A DNA stretch of 64,000 nucleotides from JANMES01 sp038229715. GTDB taxonomy: Bacteria; Planctomycetota; Phycisphaerae; Tepidisphaerales; Tepidisphaeraceae. Made by a program: the position numbers and the translations under genes. Below the pieces are notes generated by a model. It saw nothing but the letters and a program-made list of their open reading frames with translations. It had not been told where the DNA came from and ran no database searches. The stretch covers positions 1-64,000 of the forward strand of contig JBBROD010000004.1 in NCBI GenBank assembly GCA_038229715.1, written 5' to 3'. Shown in pieces: positions 25,714 to 34,023 of this stretch (its first letter is position 1; each line of letters opens with the position of its first letter).

Positions 25714-26823
25714 ATGGATGCTGTCCCCGCCCTTACCGCTCTGCCGATGGTCGAGCTTCGCCAAGTCACCAAGCGATTCAGCAGCACGTTTACCGCTGTC
25801 GATCATGTTGATCTGACGATCAACGCCGGCGAGTTCATCACGCTGCTCGGGCCGAGCGGGTGCGGCAAGACGACCATTCTGCGCATGATCAGCGGGTTTG
25901 AAACGCCGACCGAAGGCGTGGTGCTGCTCGACGGCAAGGACGTCACGCACGAGCCGCCGTACCGGCGCGACGTGAATCAGGTGTTTCAAAGTTACGCGCT
26001 GTTTCCGCACCTCAATGTGATCGACAACATCGGCTTCGGCCTGCGGATGAAGAAAGTGCCGAAGGCGGAAATCGACCGCCGGGTGGCAGCGGCGGCGGCG
26101 ATGGTGTCGCTCGAGGGGTTCGAGCAACGCAAGCCCTCTCAACTGTCCGGCGGGCAGCGGCAACGGGTGGCACTGGCGCGCGCAATCGTCTGCGAACCCA
26201 AAGTGCTTCTGCTCGATGAACCGCTGAGTGCGCTGGACGCCAAGCTCCGCCACGCGATGCAGATCGAGCTCAAACGCCTGCAGCAGAAACTGGGCATCAC
26301 GTTTGTTTTCGTCACGCACGATCAGGAAGAGGCGCTCACGATGAGCGACCGCATCGCCGTCATCAACAAGGGCAAGATCGAACAACTCGGCGCGGCGGCT
26401 GACATCTACCACCGGCCGCGGACGACGTTTGTTGCCAACTTCATCGGGCAGGCGAACATTCTTGAATCCACGCTCATTTCCCGCAACGGCGCCGAAGCCC
26501 GCGTGCGGCTGGAAGGCGGCGTGGAGCTGGACGTCAACGCCGCCAATCTTGTGGTCGATTCAAAATCGCTGCTGGTGTCGATCCGCCCGGAAAAAATCTA
26601 CCTTTGCCGCGATCTGCGGAGCGGACCCAACATATTCGAGGTGAAAATCGTCGAAGAACTCTTCAAAGGCGCGATCGACCAACTCCTGATCGAAACCGCC
26701 GGCGGCCTACAACTCACCGCGATGGTCGCAAATGAATCCGTCACACAGGATAGCTTCCACGCCGGCGACAAGGTGTATTGCCACCTGCATCCGGATGACA
26801 TCGTGGTTGTTCAAAATGAATAA
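25714..26823 (+). CDS. potA: spermidine/putrescine ABC transporter ATP-binding protein PotA
   Basis: The 369-residue ATPase has Walker A GPSGCGKTT, Q-loop QVFQSYALFPHLNV, signature LSGGQRQRVALARA, Walker B VLLLDEPLSALDAKLR and the switch histidine FVTHDQEEALTMSDR. A C-terminal TOBE-type regulatory domain starts near residue 250 (VRLEGGVELDV, LVSIRPEKIYL). It powers the PotB/PotC channel. It is separated from potB by the aldehyde dehydrogenase and the repeat unit. The stop TAA is followed at once by the second copy of the ATCTGCG repeat. Confidence 0.93.
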   Translation: MDAVPALTALPMVELRQVTKRFSSTFTAVDHVDLTINAGEFITLLGPSGCGKTTILRMISGFETPTEGVVLLDGKDVTHEPPYRRDVNQVFQSYALFPHLNVIDNIGFGLRMKKVPKAEIDRRVAAAAAMVSLEGFEQRKPSQLSGGQRQRVALARAIVCEPKVLLLDEPLSALDAKLRHAMQIELKRLQQKLGITFVFVTHDQEEALTMSDRIAVINKGKIEQLGAAADIYHRPRTTFVANFIGQANILESTLISRNGAEARVRLEGGVELDVNAANLVVDSKSLLVSIRPEKIYLCRDLRSGPNIFEVKIVEELFKGAIDQLLIETAGGLQLTAMVANESVTQDSFHAGDKVYCHLHPDDIVVVQNE

Positions 26824-26899
26824 GCCGCAGATAGACGCAGATTAACGCAGATAGGAAATGGCTTGCTTCTATCTGCGTTAATCTGCGTCCATCTGCGGC
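26824..26899. repeat. paired inverted repeat, ATCTGCG family, copy 2
   Basis: Left arm 26824-26856 and right arm 26866-26899 are inverted copies of GCCGCAGATNNACGCAGAT-type units. The left arm begins right after the potA stop codon. It separates potA from the lactate dehydrogenase gene. Confidence 0.85.
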
Positions 26900-26920
26900 T
26901 AAATCATTTACAATGTCCCT

Positions 26921-27859
26921 ATGAGTAAAATCGCCATCATCGGTGCCGGCAGCGTGGGTGCGACGATTGCGTATGCGTGTTTGATCCGCGGCGTCGGCGA
27001 TCAGGTGGTGCTGTATGACGTCAACCGCGCCAAGGTTAGCGCCGAGGTGCTTGATCTGAACCACGGCATTCAGTTCACCGGCAGCCATCCGGTGGAAGGC
27101 TCCGACGACCCGGCGATTTGCCACGGCGCGTCGGTCGTCGTCATCACCGCCGGTGCGAAACAGAAGCCGGGACAAAGCCGGATGGACTTGGCCGGCGCGA
27201 ACGCTTCGATTTTGAAATCGATGCTGCCGGCGTTGCTGAAGGTCGCGCCGGATGCAATTTACCTCCTCGTGACCAATCCGGTCGACGTCATCACTTACAT
27301 CACCCACAAGCTGGCGTCCTTGCCGCCGGGGCGGGTCATGGGCAGCGGCACGGTGCTCGACAGCAGTCGCTTCCGCTTTCTGATCGCGCAGCGGCTGAAG
27401 ATCGCCGTCCGCAACGTACACGCCTACATCGCCGGCGAGCACGGCGACAGCGAAATCCCCCTCTGGAGCAGCGCGACGGCTGGCAATATCCCGCTCAGCC
27501 AATGGGCCGTCGCGGGGCACGGCAAACTGACGGTTCGCGACCGGGTGGAGATTTTCCAGAATGTGAAAACAGCCGCCGCCCAGATCATTGAAGGCAAGGG
27601 CGCCACCAACTACGCCATCGGCTTGGCGACGGCGGAAATCCTCGATGCCCTGCTCGGCGAAGCGCAGCGAATTCTACCCGTCAGCTGGCTGCTGAAGGAC
27701 TATCACGACATTAGCGATGTGTGCCTGAGCGTGCCTTGCATCATCAACCACAACGGCGTGGAGCAGCCGCTGCCGGTGCCGATGAACGAGAATGAAATCG
27801 CCGGACTGCGCAACAGTGCTGACACCATTCGCAACGCCATCCGCGAATTAGGTTTCTAG
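26921..27859 (+). CDS. ldh: L-lactate dehydrogenase
   Basis: The 312-residue protein belongs to the LDH/MDH family. The NAD-binding motif is IIGAGSVGATIAYA. The substrate loop reads AKQKPGQSRMDL, with Gln rather than Arg at the position that separates lactate from malate dehydrogenases, so lactate is favoured. The catalytic His is in IAGEHGDSEIPLWS. It reversibly reduces pyruvate to L-lactate with NADH. The start follows a repeat unit and no strong ribosome-binding site is visible. Confidence 0.88.
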   Translation: MSKIAIIGAGSVGATIAYACLIRGVGDQVVLYDVNRAKVSAEVLDLNHGIQFTGSHPVEGSDDPAICHGASVVVITAGAKQKPGQSRMDLAGANASILKSMLPALLKVAPDAIYLLVTNPVDVITYITHKLASLPPGRVMGSGTVLDSSRFRFLIAQRLKIAVRNVHAYIAGEHGDSEIPLWSSATAGNIPLSQWAVAGHGKLTVRDRVEIFQNVKTAAAQIIEGKGATNYAIGLATAEILDALLGEAQRILPVSWLLKDYHDISDVCLSVPCIINHNGVEQPLPVPMNENEIAGLRNSADTIRNAIRELGF

Positions 27860-27897
27860 GCATGGTTGACGCATTGACTTGGCGCACCATGAGAACC

Positions 27898-27987
27898 GTC
27901 ATTCTGAGCGGTACTCCGCGAAGAATCTCGATCCACGAATGCTATTCGCGATTTTGAGATCCTTCACGGAGCACCACTCAGAATGAC
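27898..27987. repeat. paired inverted repeat, CATCCTGAGGTACTCC family, diverged copy
   Basis: Arms 27898-27930 and 27955-27987 are imperfect inverted copies with about five mismatches. They share the GTCATTCTGAG...TACTCC...GATCTC pattern with the perfect unit at 18018-18100. The site lies between ldh and the ROK kinase gene. Confidence 0.75.
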
Positions 27988-28103
27988 AATCATTTTGGGG
28001 TGGACGCCTCCACGAAATTCGTCACCGCCGTGCGGATTTGCCCCCGTCCGGCACTACCGTTACAACTCCACGGCTTAGGTTCTCACGAAAGGCACCAGCG
28101 ATC

Positions 28104-29150
28104 ATGACCACAGGCAAAATTTACATCGGCGTAGACATCGGCGGGACGAAAGTCGCGGTCAATGGGATCGACCAGCAGCGCAAGCCGTTGGCCAAGGATT
28201 GGCTGGAAGTGCCCTCGCATTCAGACAAGGGACCCGATGCGACGATCAAGCAGATCGTGGCCGGGCTTAGGGCGTTCATGGATCGCGAGAAGATTACCCC
28301 CGCACAGATTGCGGCTGTTGGGCTGGACAGCCCGGGGCCGGCGGATATCAACGGCAAGATCGAACGCTCAGCCAACATGCACGCCGCTTGGGAAGGCTTT
28401 GCACTCCGCGCCACCGCCGAGCGAGAATTGTCGGCGGCGCTCGGGCATCCGGTTACAGTGCGCTACGAGAACGACTGCAACGCCGCCGCGTTATGGGAAA
28501 GCTTTATAGGCAACCCTGAAGGCACCGAAGTGATGGCGCTGCTGGCGCCGGGCACGGGCCTGGGCGGTGGAATCGTCATCAACGGCTTGTTGCTGCGCGG
28601 CGCGCGAGGCATGGGCGCGGAACTCGGCCACGTTGAGATCGTCCACCCGCCGTTCATCGAAGGTTGGCAACCCAAGTGCGGGTGCGGGCAAACGTATTGC
28701 GCAGAAGCGTACGCCTCGATGGCGGCGCTGGGGAAGATCCTCCGCATCGCCTTGCCGATGGAGAAATACAAGAACCACCCGCTCAATCAAATCAGCGGCG
28801 AGACCGAAGACGAAACCTGGAAGAAGCGAGCCTTCGGCGTTCGCGGTTTGGCCGCCAAGGGCGACGAACTTTGCCAAGCCATCTTCGACTGGCAGAGTCA
28901 GGCCATCGGCAAGCTCTGCCGCCAAGTGGCGGATACGATCGACCCCAACCGCATCGTCATCGGCGGCGGCTTCATCGAAGGCGGCCCGGAACTGACCGCG
29001 CGCATCATGAAAATCATTCAAGACACTTTCAGCCAGTTGGGTTTCAAAAAGCACGTCGCCGAGTTGAAGTTTGAAGTCGCCCGCTCCGGCGACCAAGCCG
29101 GCTGCCTGGGCGCGGCGGCCAGTGCGTGGCAGTCGGCGAAATCCAAGTAG
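28104..29150 (+). CDS. ROK family sugar kinase (glucokinase-like)
   Basis: I choose ATG 28104, preceded by GAAAGG and starting MTTGKIYIGVDIGGTKVAV. The 348-residue protein carries the ROK phosphate-binding loop IGVDIGGTK, the catalytic Asp in YENDCNAAAL, the glycine-rich APGTGLGGGIVING, and the ROK zinc signature with His and three Cys (ELGHVEIV, then CGCGQTYC). These enzymes phosphorylate glucose or N-acetylated sugars with ATP. The substrate is not resolved. The frame is complete and the zinc site intact. Confidence 0.92.
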   Translation: MTTGKIYIGVDIGGTKVAVNGIDQQRKPLAKDWLEVPSHSDKGPDATIKQIVAGLRAFMDREKITPAQIAAVGLDSPGPADINGKIERSANMHAAWEGFALRATAERELSAALGHPVTVRYENDCNAAALWESFIGNPEGTEVMALLAPGTGLGGGIVINGLLLRGARGMGAELGHVEIVHPPFIEGWQPKCGCGQTYCAEAYASMAALGKILRIALPMEKYKNHPLNQISGETEDETWKKRAFGVRGLAAKGDELCQAIFDWQSQAIGKLCRQVADTIDPNRIVIGGGFIEGGPELTARIMKIIQDTFSQLGFKKHVAELKFEVARSGDQAGCLGAAASAWQSAKSK

Positions 29151-29183
29151 CCGGTTGGATGAGCCGAACTCGATAAGCTTGCC

Positions 29184-29366
29184 ATGGCAAGAGACTCACT
29201 GAATCAATTCCCGCGTCTCGACTACGCTCAACCGAGCACAAGCAAGCGTCCGTGGCGGCTTATGGGCGTTTTGATCGGTATCTCACTGGGAATCGCCATC
29301 GGTGTGTTGGTGCTGGTAGTGTTGGTTCTCGTCGCCAGCTTCTTATTGATTCATCGACATGCGTGA
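29184..29366 (+). CDS. small single-pass membrane protein
   Basis: The 60-residue frame has a short polar N-terminus, a long hydrophobic segment (IGISLGIAIGVLVLVVLVLV) and a His-rich end (HRHA). It begins 33 bp after the ROK kinase gene. No family is recognised. The hydrophobic run is too regular to be chance with certainty, but no strong ribosome-binding site is present. Confidence 0.4.
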   Translation: MARDSLNQFPRLDYAQPSTSKRPWRLMGVLIGISLGIAIGVLVLVVLVLVASFLLIHRHA

Positions 29367-29553
29367 CGCAGCGTTTTGTTTCTCGCAGTAAAACCTAAAA
29401 TTCACTTCATTCAGGCCTGAAGTTGGGCTCCATTCGTCACTATTTCGCAATCCGCCGATTATTCCGAATCTGCCGGCTTGGGTTCTGCGTATTTACTGTT
29501 ATTGCCAGCAGGACTTTCCTGCCGGAAACACTCAACTCGATGGAGGAAACGTC

Positions 29554-30261
29554 ATGGACCAAGGTCATCCACAAGGTGAATCAGAGCAACTGTCGGCCAC
29601 GCGCCGGCTATTCTTGAAGCGATCGACCGCGCTCGCGGTGATCGGCGGATCGGCTGCGCTCTTCTCGGGCGCGTTGGGCGGCGGCACTGCGAAGGCCGAC
29701 TCGATCGGCAAAGAGCGGGGACGTAAGCAGCGCGACGAATTCGAATCGATCCAAAAGCACGAGCAAGATCACGTCGCTTTTCTCGTCACCGCACTGGGCG
29801 GCGCGGCCCGTCCGAGGCCGACGTTTCAGAACTTGGAACAGCGGAATTTCGCAGCGTTTGTCGAGCTCACCCGCGTTCTGGAAAACACCGGCGTGTCAGC
29901 TTATCTCGGCGCGGCGCCGTACATCAACGATCCCGCTTATCTCTCGGCCGCCGGGTCGATCCTGACGATCGAGGCGCGTCACTCGGGTTATGTCAATACC
30001 CTGCTCGGTGATCCGATCACGGCTACTGCGAGCGACGAAAATTCCAGCCCCAGCTTTGACGCAGCGGCCACATCAGCGGAAATCGTGGCGGCGGTCACCC
30101 CTTTCATCGTCGACCTGAACGGCGGGCCGGCGGTAGGATACGCTCAGACCAAATCCGACCCCAACGACATCGACATCCTGAACTTTGCCTTGGCGTTGGA
30201 GTATCTGGAACGCGATTTCTACGACATCAACGTACCCAAATTCTACCGACCACGGCGTTAA
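29554..30261 (+). CDS. Tat-exported ferritin-like domain protein
   Basis: The ATG at 29554 follows GGAGGAAA. The 235-residue product has a twin-arginine-type signal (RRLFLKRSTALAVIGGSAAL). The mature domain resembles Ferritin_2 (PF13668-like) proteins: QKHEQDHVAFLVTALG, then FVELTRVLENTGVSAYLGAA, then ILTIEARHSGYVNTLLGDP. His and Glu residues at these spots fit a four-helix metal-binding bundle. Homologues are linked to desiccation or oxidative stress; the activity is not established. A strong terminator follows. Confidence 0.85.
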   Translation: MDQGHPQGESEQLSATRRLFLKRSTALAVIGGSAALFSGALGGGTAKADSIGKERGRKQRDEFESIQKHEQDHVAFLVTALGGAARPRPTFQNLEQRNFAAFVELTRVLENTGVSAYLGAAPYINDPAYLSAAGSILTIEARHSGYVNTLLGDPITATASDENSSPSFDAAATSAEIVAAVTPFIVDLNGGPAVGYAQTKSDPNDIDILNFALALEYLERDFYDINVPKFYRPRR

Positions 30262-30268
30262 GCCTTCG

Positions 30269-30310
30269 GAGGGTTGAGATCGAAAGGTCTCAACCCTCTT
30301 TGTTCGTTTT
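30269..30310 (+). terminator. rho-independent terminator after the ferritin-like gene
   Basis: An 11-bp perfect stem (30269-30279 with 30288-30298, GAGGGTTGAGA and its complement) has an 8-nt loop and is followed by T-rich sequence. It lies 8 bp after the stop codon. Confidence 0.88.
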
Positions 30311-30336
30311 AGAACACTCATTGCATCAGCGATTGC

Positions 30337-30918
30337 TCACAAGATGGCGAGTGCAGCCTTGCAACTGTAGCTGAATAGCATTTCCCACTCCGCTTTCTGC
30401 AACGCTATGATCGTCTCCGTCGCCGGATCGTCCGGCCGACTGCTGGCGTCTTCGGCTAAATCAACCAACGCATTTGGATCGAACCCGCCGAGCAACACCG
30501 CGCTCACCGCCTGTGCAGCTTTCGATGCTCGCACGATGTCTGCCGCGACCGGTGCGATCAGCTTTTTCACCGGGTGACTGGCGCATTTGCCGTACCAGTA
30601 TTTACTGTTGGAAAAATCCCCCTCACGCCGGTGCATGATCGCGTGCCAGTAGCTGCCGGTGGCGGTGTGGATGCCTTGGCTGATCGTGTGCGACTCGTCC
30701 AGCCAATCGTGCCACAGCCACAATCCACTAAGGACGGCCTGCGCCTCGTCCGACCGCACCACCGGTTTGGCGAGCAGGTCAGCCGGCTTGAGCGATGCCA
30801 TCACCCCGCGGGCGGGCGCAAAACCATCGCCGTCGACAACCAGCTTGCGGTAGGCTTGATCGGCGTTAAGGGTTAGCAAATCCTGTGCGGCTTTGGAAAA
30901 CAGAGTGCGGTCGATCAT
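30337..30918 (-). CDS. conserved hypothetical protein
   Basis: The 193-residue protein has no signal peptide. It has a recognisable but unnamed block LWLWHDWLDESHTISQGIHT followed by GSYWHAIMHRREGDFSNSKY. The Trp, His and Arg density suggests an active or ligand-binding site. I recall similar proteins annotated as hypothetical only. It converges with the ferritin-like gene and is divergent from the lipoprotein gene at 31021. Confidence 0.75.
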   Translation of the reverse strand: MIDRTLFSKAAQDLLTLNADQAYRKLVVDGDGFAPARGVMASLKPADLLAKPVVRSDEAQAVLSGLWLWHDWLDESHTISQGIHTATGSYWHAIMHRREGDFSNSKYWYGKCASHPVKKLIAPVAADIVRASKAAQAVSAVLLGGFDPNALVDLAEDASSRPDDPATETIIALQKAEWEMLFSYSCKAALAIL

Positions 30919-31020
30919 TTATTTATCTCCATGAGGTCGTTCGTCCGATAACTCGATTGTACGCTGTTCCTCGCCGTGGTTGCACGCGCCGGGTCATCAC
31001 TTACAGATTCGGAGAATCTC

Positions 31021-31500
31021 ATGTTCGCGTCAAACTCTATTCGCATTGGATCGCTGATCGTCGGCTTGGCCGCTGCTATGGTCGGGTGCGATCGTCGCCC
31101 GTCGCTGATCCCCAACAACGACCCCGCCCTTCGTAAAACCAGCGCTTGGTTCGCCGCCGACGCGGTGAAGCGTCATCCGTTCCCCACGGCCGCTCCGTTC
31201 GCCGGCGCGCTCAACGCCCGTGCGGACGTCGAAGTGATGCTCGACAAATTGCAGATCGCCAACTTCTCGGATGAAGAGTTCACCGACATCGACGTGTGGG
31301 TCAACCACGGCTACGTAGTGCATGTGCCCAAGATCGAAGCCAACGTGCAAGGCAAGCCCGGCACGCGGACGCTCGATTTCCAGATGATGTTCAATGACAA
31401 GGGAGAATCCTTCCCCACCGACAACGATAAGTACCCGGTGAACACCGTGGAAATCATCAGCAACGGAAAGATGTATTCAATCAAAGTGGTTGTGAATTAG
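31021..31500 (+). CDS. putative lipoprotein
   Basis: ATG 31021 follows GGAGA. The 159-residue protein starts with a lipoprotein signal (IGSLIVGLAAAMVGCDRRPS), with the lipid-attachment Cys near residue 23. The mature part is beta-rich, with no known domain. The stop is TAG. A strong hairpin terminator follows at 31528. Confidence 0.7.
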   Translation: MFASNSIRIGSLIVGLAAAMVGCDRRPSLIPNNDPALRKTSAWFAADAVKRHPFPTAAPFAGALNARADVEVMLDKLQIANFSDEEFTDIDVWVNHGYVVHVPKIEANVQGKPGTRTLDFQMMFNDKGESFPTDNDKYPVNTVEIISNGKMYSIKVVVN

Positions 31501-31527
31501 CCGACACTGCTTGCAGAGCCAAGTTAT

Positions 31528-31565
31528 AGAGAACCCCGATTCATCATCGGGGTTCTCTTGTTTGG
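31528..31565 (+). terminator. rho-independent terminator after the lipoprotein gene
   Basis: A 13-bp perfect stem (31528-31540 with 31546-31558, AGAGAACCCCGAT and complement) has a 5-nt loop and a short T-rich tail. Confidence 0.88.
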
Positions 31566-31648
31566 TGAGACAAGACGGTGTGCGACGACATGGACACCAA
31601 AAGAGACTTCTGAATGTACGTTCCGTCCGATCGCTTTCACGAAACCGC

Positions 31649-32635
31649 ATGGCCCGTTACAACCTGTGCATGAACATCTCCACCTCCGAAACAGCGGCGG
31701 AGAAGCGGGCGCTGGTCCTCTCGCTCGTGACGGGAACGGTTCTGTTCTTCATCAAACTCACTGCGTACTGGCTGACCGGATCGGCGGCGGTTTTTTCTGA
31801 CGCGCTGGAAGGCATCGTCAACGTGCTGGCCAGCGGGTTCGCGCTGTACGCAATTTCGCTGGCCGCCCGGCCGGCGGACGCGGAGCACCCGTACGGGCAC
31901 GGCAAGGTTGAGTTCATGTCGGCCGGTTTTGAAGGTGGGATGATTCTTGTCGCCGCGCTGGTGATGGCCGCGCGGGCGGGCGAGGAGTTGGTTCGCGGGC
32001 CACAGATATCCAATGAAGGATCGGGATTGCTGCTGATCGCGCTGGCGATGGTGGTGAACGGCGTGGTCGGCGGGTACCTGATCCGCCTCGGCAAGAAACG
32101 CAGTTCGATCACGCTTGAAGCCGACGGGCATCACCTGCTGTCCGACGCCGTCACCAGCGCGGCAGTGCTGGCGGCGCTGGCGCTCGTGCGAGTCACGGGC
32201 ATCAAATGGATCGATCCGATCGCCGCGCTGCTGGTGACGCTCTACATCGGATTTGTCGCAGCGGGGTTGTTGCGTAAAGCCGTCGCGGGTCTCATGGATC
32301 AGCAGGATCGGGCCGACGAGAAGCGCCTGACGGATCTACTCGATCGTCACGAAGGCGCCTCTGGCGTTCCGCCGCGGATTTGCGGCTATCACAAACTGCG
32401 TCACCGCCACAGCGGGCGATATCACTGGGTGGATTTTCACATCACCGTGCCAGCGTGGTGGGACATCAGCCGCGGCCATGCGATCGCGAGCACGATCGAA
32501 CACGAGATCGAACTGATGCTCGGCGAAGGGAATGCGACGGCGCACATTGAGCCTTGCACGGTGACGGGATGTGGATCGTGCGCGATGGAGAAGAATGAAC
32601 CACGGAGGCACGGAGACACGGAGACACGCGTGTAG
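31649..32635 (+). CDS. cation diffusion facilitator family transporter
   Basis: From ATG 31649 (or 31670) the protein has 328 residues with six membrane helices. It carries the two CDF metal-site motifs: SAAVFSDALEGIVNVLASG in the second helix and ADGHHLLSDAVTSAAVL in the fifth. The C-terminal cytoplasmic domain ends with histidines and CGSCAMEK. CDF proteins exchange Zn2+, Fe2+ or Mn2+ for protons. The last dozen residues (EPRRHGDTETRV) are encoded by a dispersed repeat, so the original C-terminus has been replaced or extended. Confidence 0.9.
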   Translation: MARYNLCMNISTSETAAEKRALVLSLVTGTVLFFIKLTAYWLTGSAAVFSDALEGIVNVLASGFALYAISLAARPADAEHPYGHGKVEFMSAGFEGGMILVAALVMAARAGEELVRGPQISNEGSGLLLIALAMVVNGVVGGYLIRLGKKRSSITLEADGHHLLSDAVTSAAVLAALALVRVTGIKWIDPIAALLVTLYIGFVAAGLLRKAVAGLMDQQDRADEKRLTDLLDRHEGASGVPPRICGYHKLRHRHSGRYHWVDFHITVPAWWDISRGHAIASTIEHEIELMLGEGNATAHIEPCTVTGCGSCAMEKNEPRRHGDTETRV

Positions 32636-32738
32636 ATTTTATGCCGATGGTTCAAGCGATCGTTTTTTGTTTATACGATTGAGTGATCGATAAGATTGGA
32701 TCGTCTGGCGCTCCTCCGTGTCTCTGTGTCTCCGTGTG
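32600..32738. repeat. paired inverted repeat, CACGGAGACACGGAG family, copy 1
   Basis: Left arm 32600-32628 (CCACGGAGGCACGGAGACAC...) overlaps the last codons of the CDF gene. Right arm 32712-32738 is the inverse (CCTCCGTGTCTCTGTGTC...). Copy 2 is at 33429-33577. Confidence 0.8.
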
Positions 32739-33057
32739 ATTCTTCTTCCTAATTGAAGTTTTCGCACTGACTTTGCCGATGTTTTTGGACCACATAGGCT
32801 GGATGACTCGGAAAATTCAGTGATTTTTGTGCTTCGCGCATTGAAATCGCTTGTTTTCAGGGTAGTTTATGCGGAATCAGGAACGCAAGGTTGTGTTCCA
32901 GTCGACAAGGCAGGCCGTTGGAAAATGGCAGCTGAGTTGGCAGCCGGCGGCGGAGGGCCGCGGCCGGCGGGTGTATGGCTCCCCAGACGCTCCACCCGCG
33001 TCCGCTCTGATCGTGAGTCGATCGGAGCGAACAACAGTCTCCTATTAGGAGTTTCCT
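32739..33057. other. intergenic region with structured leader of the HU gene
   Basis: No gene is supported here. The proximal part is AT-rich and may contain the promoter. The distal part is very GC-rich (around 32941-32975) with self-complementary CCGGCGG/CCGCCGG-type segments, followed by the hairpins described for the HU leader. Confidence 0.5.
33003..33051 (+). promoter_or_regulatory. 5' leader hairpins covering the HU ribosome-binding site
   Basis: CGCTCTGATCG at 33003-33013 pairs with CGATCGGAGCG at 33019-33029 (one G-U). Then CTCCT at 33039-33043 pairs with the Shine-Dalgarno AGGAG at 33047-33051, six bases before the HU start. The pair could limit translation. Confidence 0.5.
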
Positions 33058-33357
33058 ATGGCCAAGGCCATGACCAAGTCCGAGATCGCCGCCACGCTCG
33101 CCGAAAAAGTCGGCATCACCAAGAAGCAGGTCGGCGCGTTTTTCGCCGCACAGGCCGAACTCGCTTACAAGCAGGCCAAGAACCAGTTCGTCGTTCCGGG
33201 CCTCGGCAAGCTCGTGCTCGCCACCAGCGCCCCGCGCGAAATGGTGATGCGCTTCGGCCCCAAGGCCGGCCAGACCGTCAAAGTCCCCGCCAAGCGCCGC
33301 ATTAAGTTCCGCGTCGCCAAGGCCGCCAAGGATGCAATCCTGGGCGCGAAGAAGTAA
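33058..33357 (+). CDS. HU/IHF-family DNA-binding protein
   Basis: The 99-residue protein fits the HU fold: an N-terminal helical pair (MTKSEIAATLAEKVGITKKQ) and a beta-arm region (FVVPGLGKLVLATSAPRE), followed by basic residues (VPAKRRIKFRVAKAAKDAI). HU-like proteins bend and compact DNA. The arm is shorter and less canonical than in HU from proteobacteria, and the C-terminal tail is lysine-rich. The ribosome-binding site is strong but lies within a hairpin. A terminator follows. Confidence 0.88.
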   Translation: MAKAMTKSEIAATLAEKVGITKKQVGAFFAAQAELAYKQAKNQFVVPGLGKLVLATSAPREMVMRFGPKAGQTVKVPAKRRIKFRVAKAAKDAILGAKK

Positions 33358-33379
33358 TTCTTCTTCCGTGACAAAAAGC

Positions 33380-33415
33380 AAAGCCGGCGGATTCCGATCC
33401 GTCGGCTTTCTTTAT
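33380..33415 (+). terminator. rho-independent terminator after the HU gene
   Basis: A 13-bp stem (33380-33392 with 33397-33409, one G-U pair) with a 4-nt loop is followed by a T-rich stretch. Confidence 0.85.
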
Positions 33416-33428
33416 GAATTGATTTTTC

Positions 33429-33577
33429 ACCACGCAGACACGGAGACACGGAGGCACGGAGAAGAAGGAATGTGCCACAGATGGGGCACGGATCAACACA
33501 GATGAAATGCAAAAATTGAAGCGACAAGAATGTTTCTTGTCTTCTCTGTGCCTCCGTGTCTCTGTGTCTCTGTGTTA
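33429..33577. repeat. paired inverted repeat, CACGGAGACACGGAG family, copy 2
   Basis: Left arm 33429-33463 and right arm about 33540-33577 are inverted copies of CACGGAGACACGGAGGCACGG-type units. The unit lies between the terminators of two convergent genes. Confidence 0.8.
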
Positions 33578-33594
33578 AAAAATCCGCGCATGAA

Positions 33595-33627
33595 AAAACG
33601 CTCAAACCTCCGCAGGTCGAGCGTTTT
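33595..33627 (-). terminator. terminator hairpin after rpsR
   Basis: AAAACGCTC at 33595-33603 pairs with GAGCGTTTT at 33619-33627, with an inner ACCT/AGGT stem. It lies 28 bp downstream of the rpsR stop, with A and T runs on the two sides, and may act on both strands. Confidence 0.8.
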
Positions 33628-33655
33628 ATACAGCTTGGATTGTTCGACGGATCGC

Positions 33656-33934
33656 TTAGCTGGCGGCGCTGATGTAGGGCAGCATCGCCATGTAGCGGGC
33701 CCGCTTGATCGCTTGGGCGATCATGCGTTGTTCCATCGCGGTCGCGCCGGTGCGCTTACGCGACTGGATCTTGCCGTTACCGCTCATCATCTTGCGGAGC
33801 GATTCGGTGTCCTTGTAGTCAATATAAGTGGTCCCCGACGCAGTCGTGCGGGCGATCTTCAACTTCGGACGGTTGAAGTTCTGGAAGGCTTCTTTCTTTT
33901 CCCGGCGTTCGCGGGCGGATTCTGGCTTCGGCAT
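33656..33934 (-). CDS. rpsR: 30S ribosomal protein S18
   Basis: The ATG at 33934 gives 92 residues (MPKPESARERREKKEAF...). The S18 core is clear: YIDYKDTESLRKMM, then GKIQSRKRTGATAMEQRMIAQAIKRARYMAMLPY. S18 sits on the platform of the small subunit near S6. A longer frame upstream has no supporting site. The gene stands alone here, without rpsF or ssb neighbours. It ends at a hairpin terminator. Confidence 0.95.
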   Translation of the reverse strand: MPKPESARERREKKEAFQNFNRPKLKIARTTASGTTYIDYKDTESLRKMMSGNGKIQSRKRTGATAMEQRMIAQAIKRARYMAMLPYISAAS

Positions 33935-34023
33935 CGTCAAGGCTCCAAAATAAGTCGAGCCGGGAAGTCTAGCGAATCGCCAGAAGGATGCAAGGGGTTG
34001 GAAATTCCACCGAATCCGACCCT

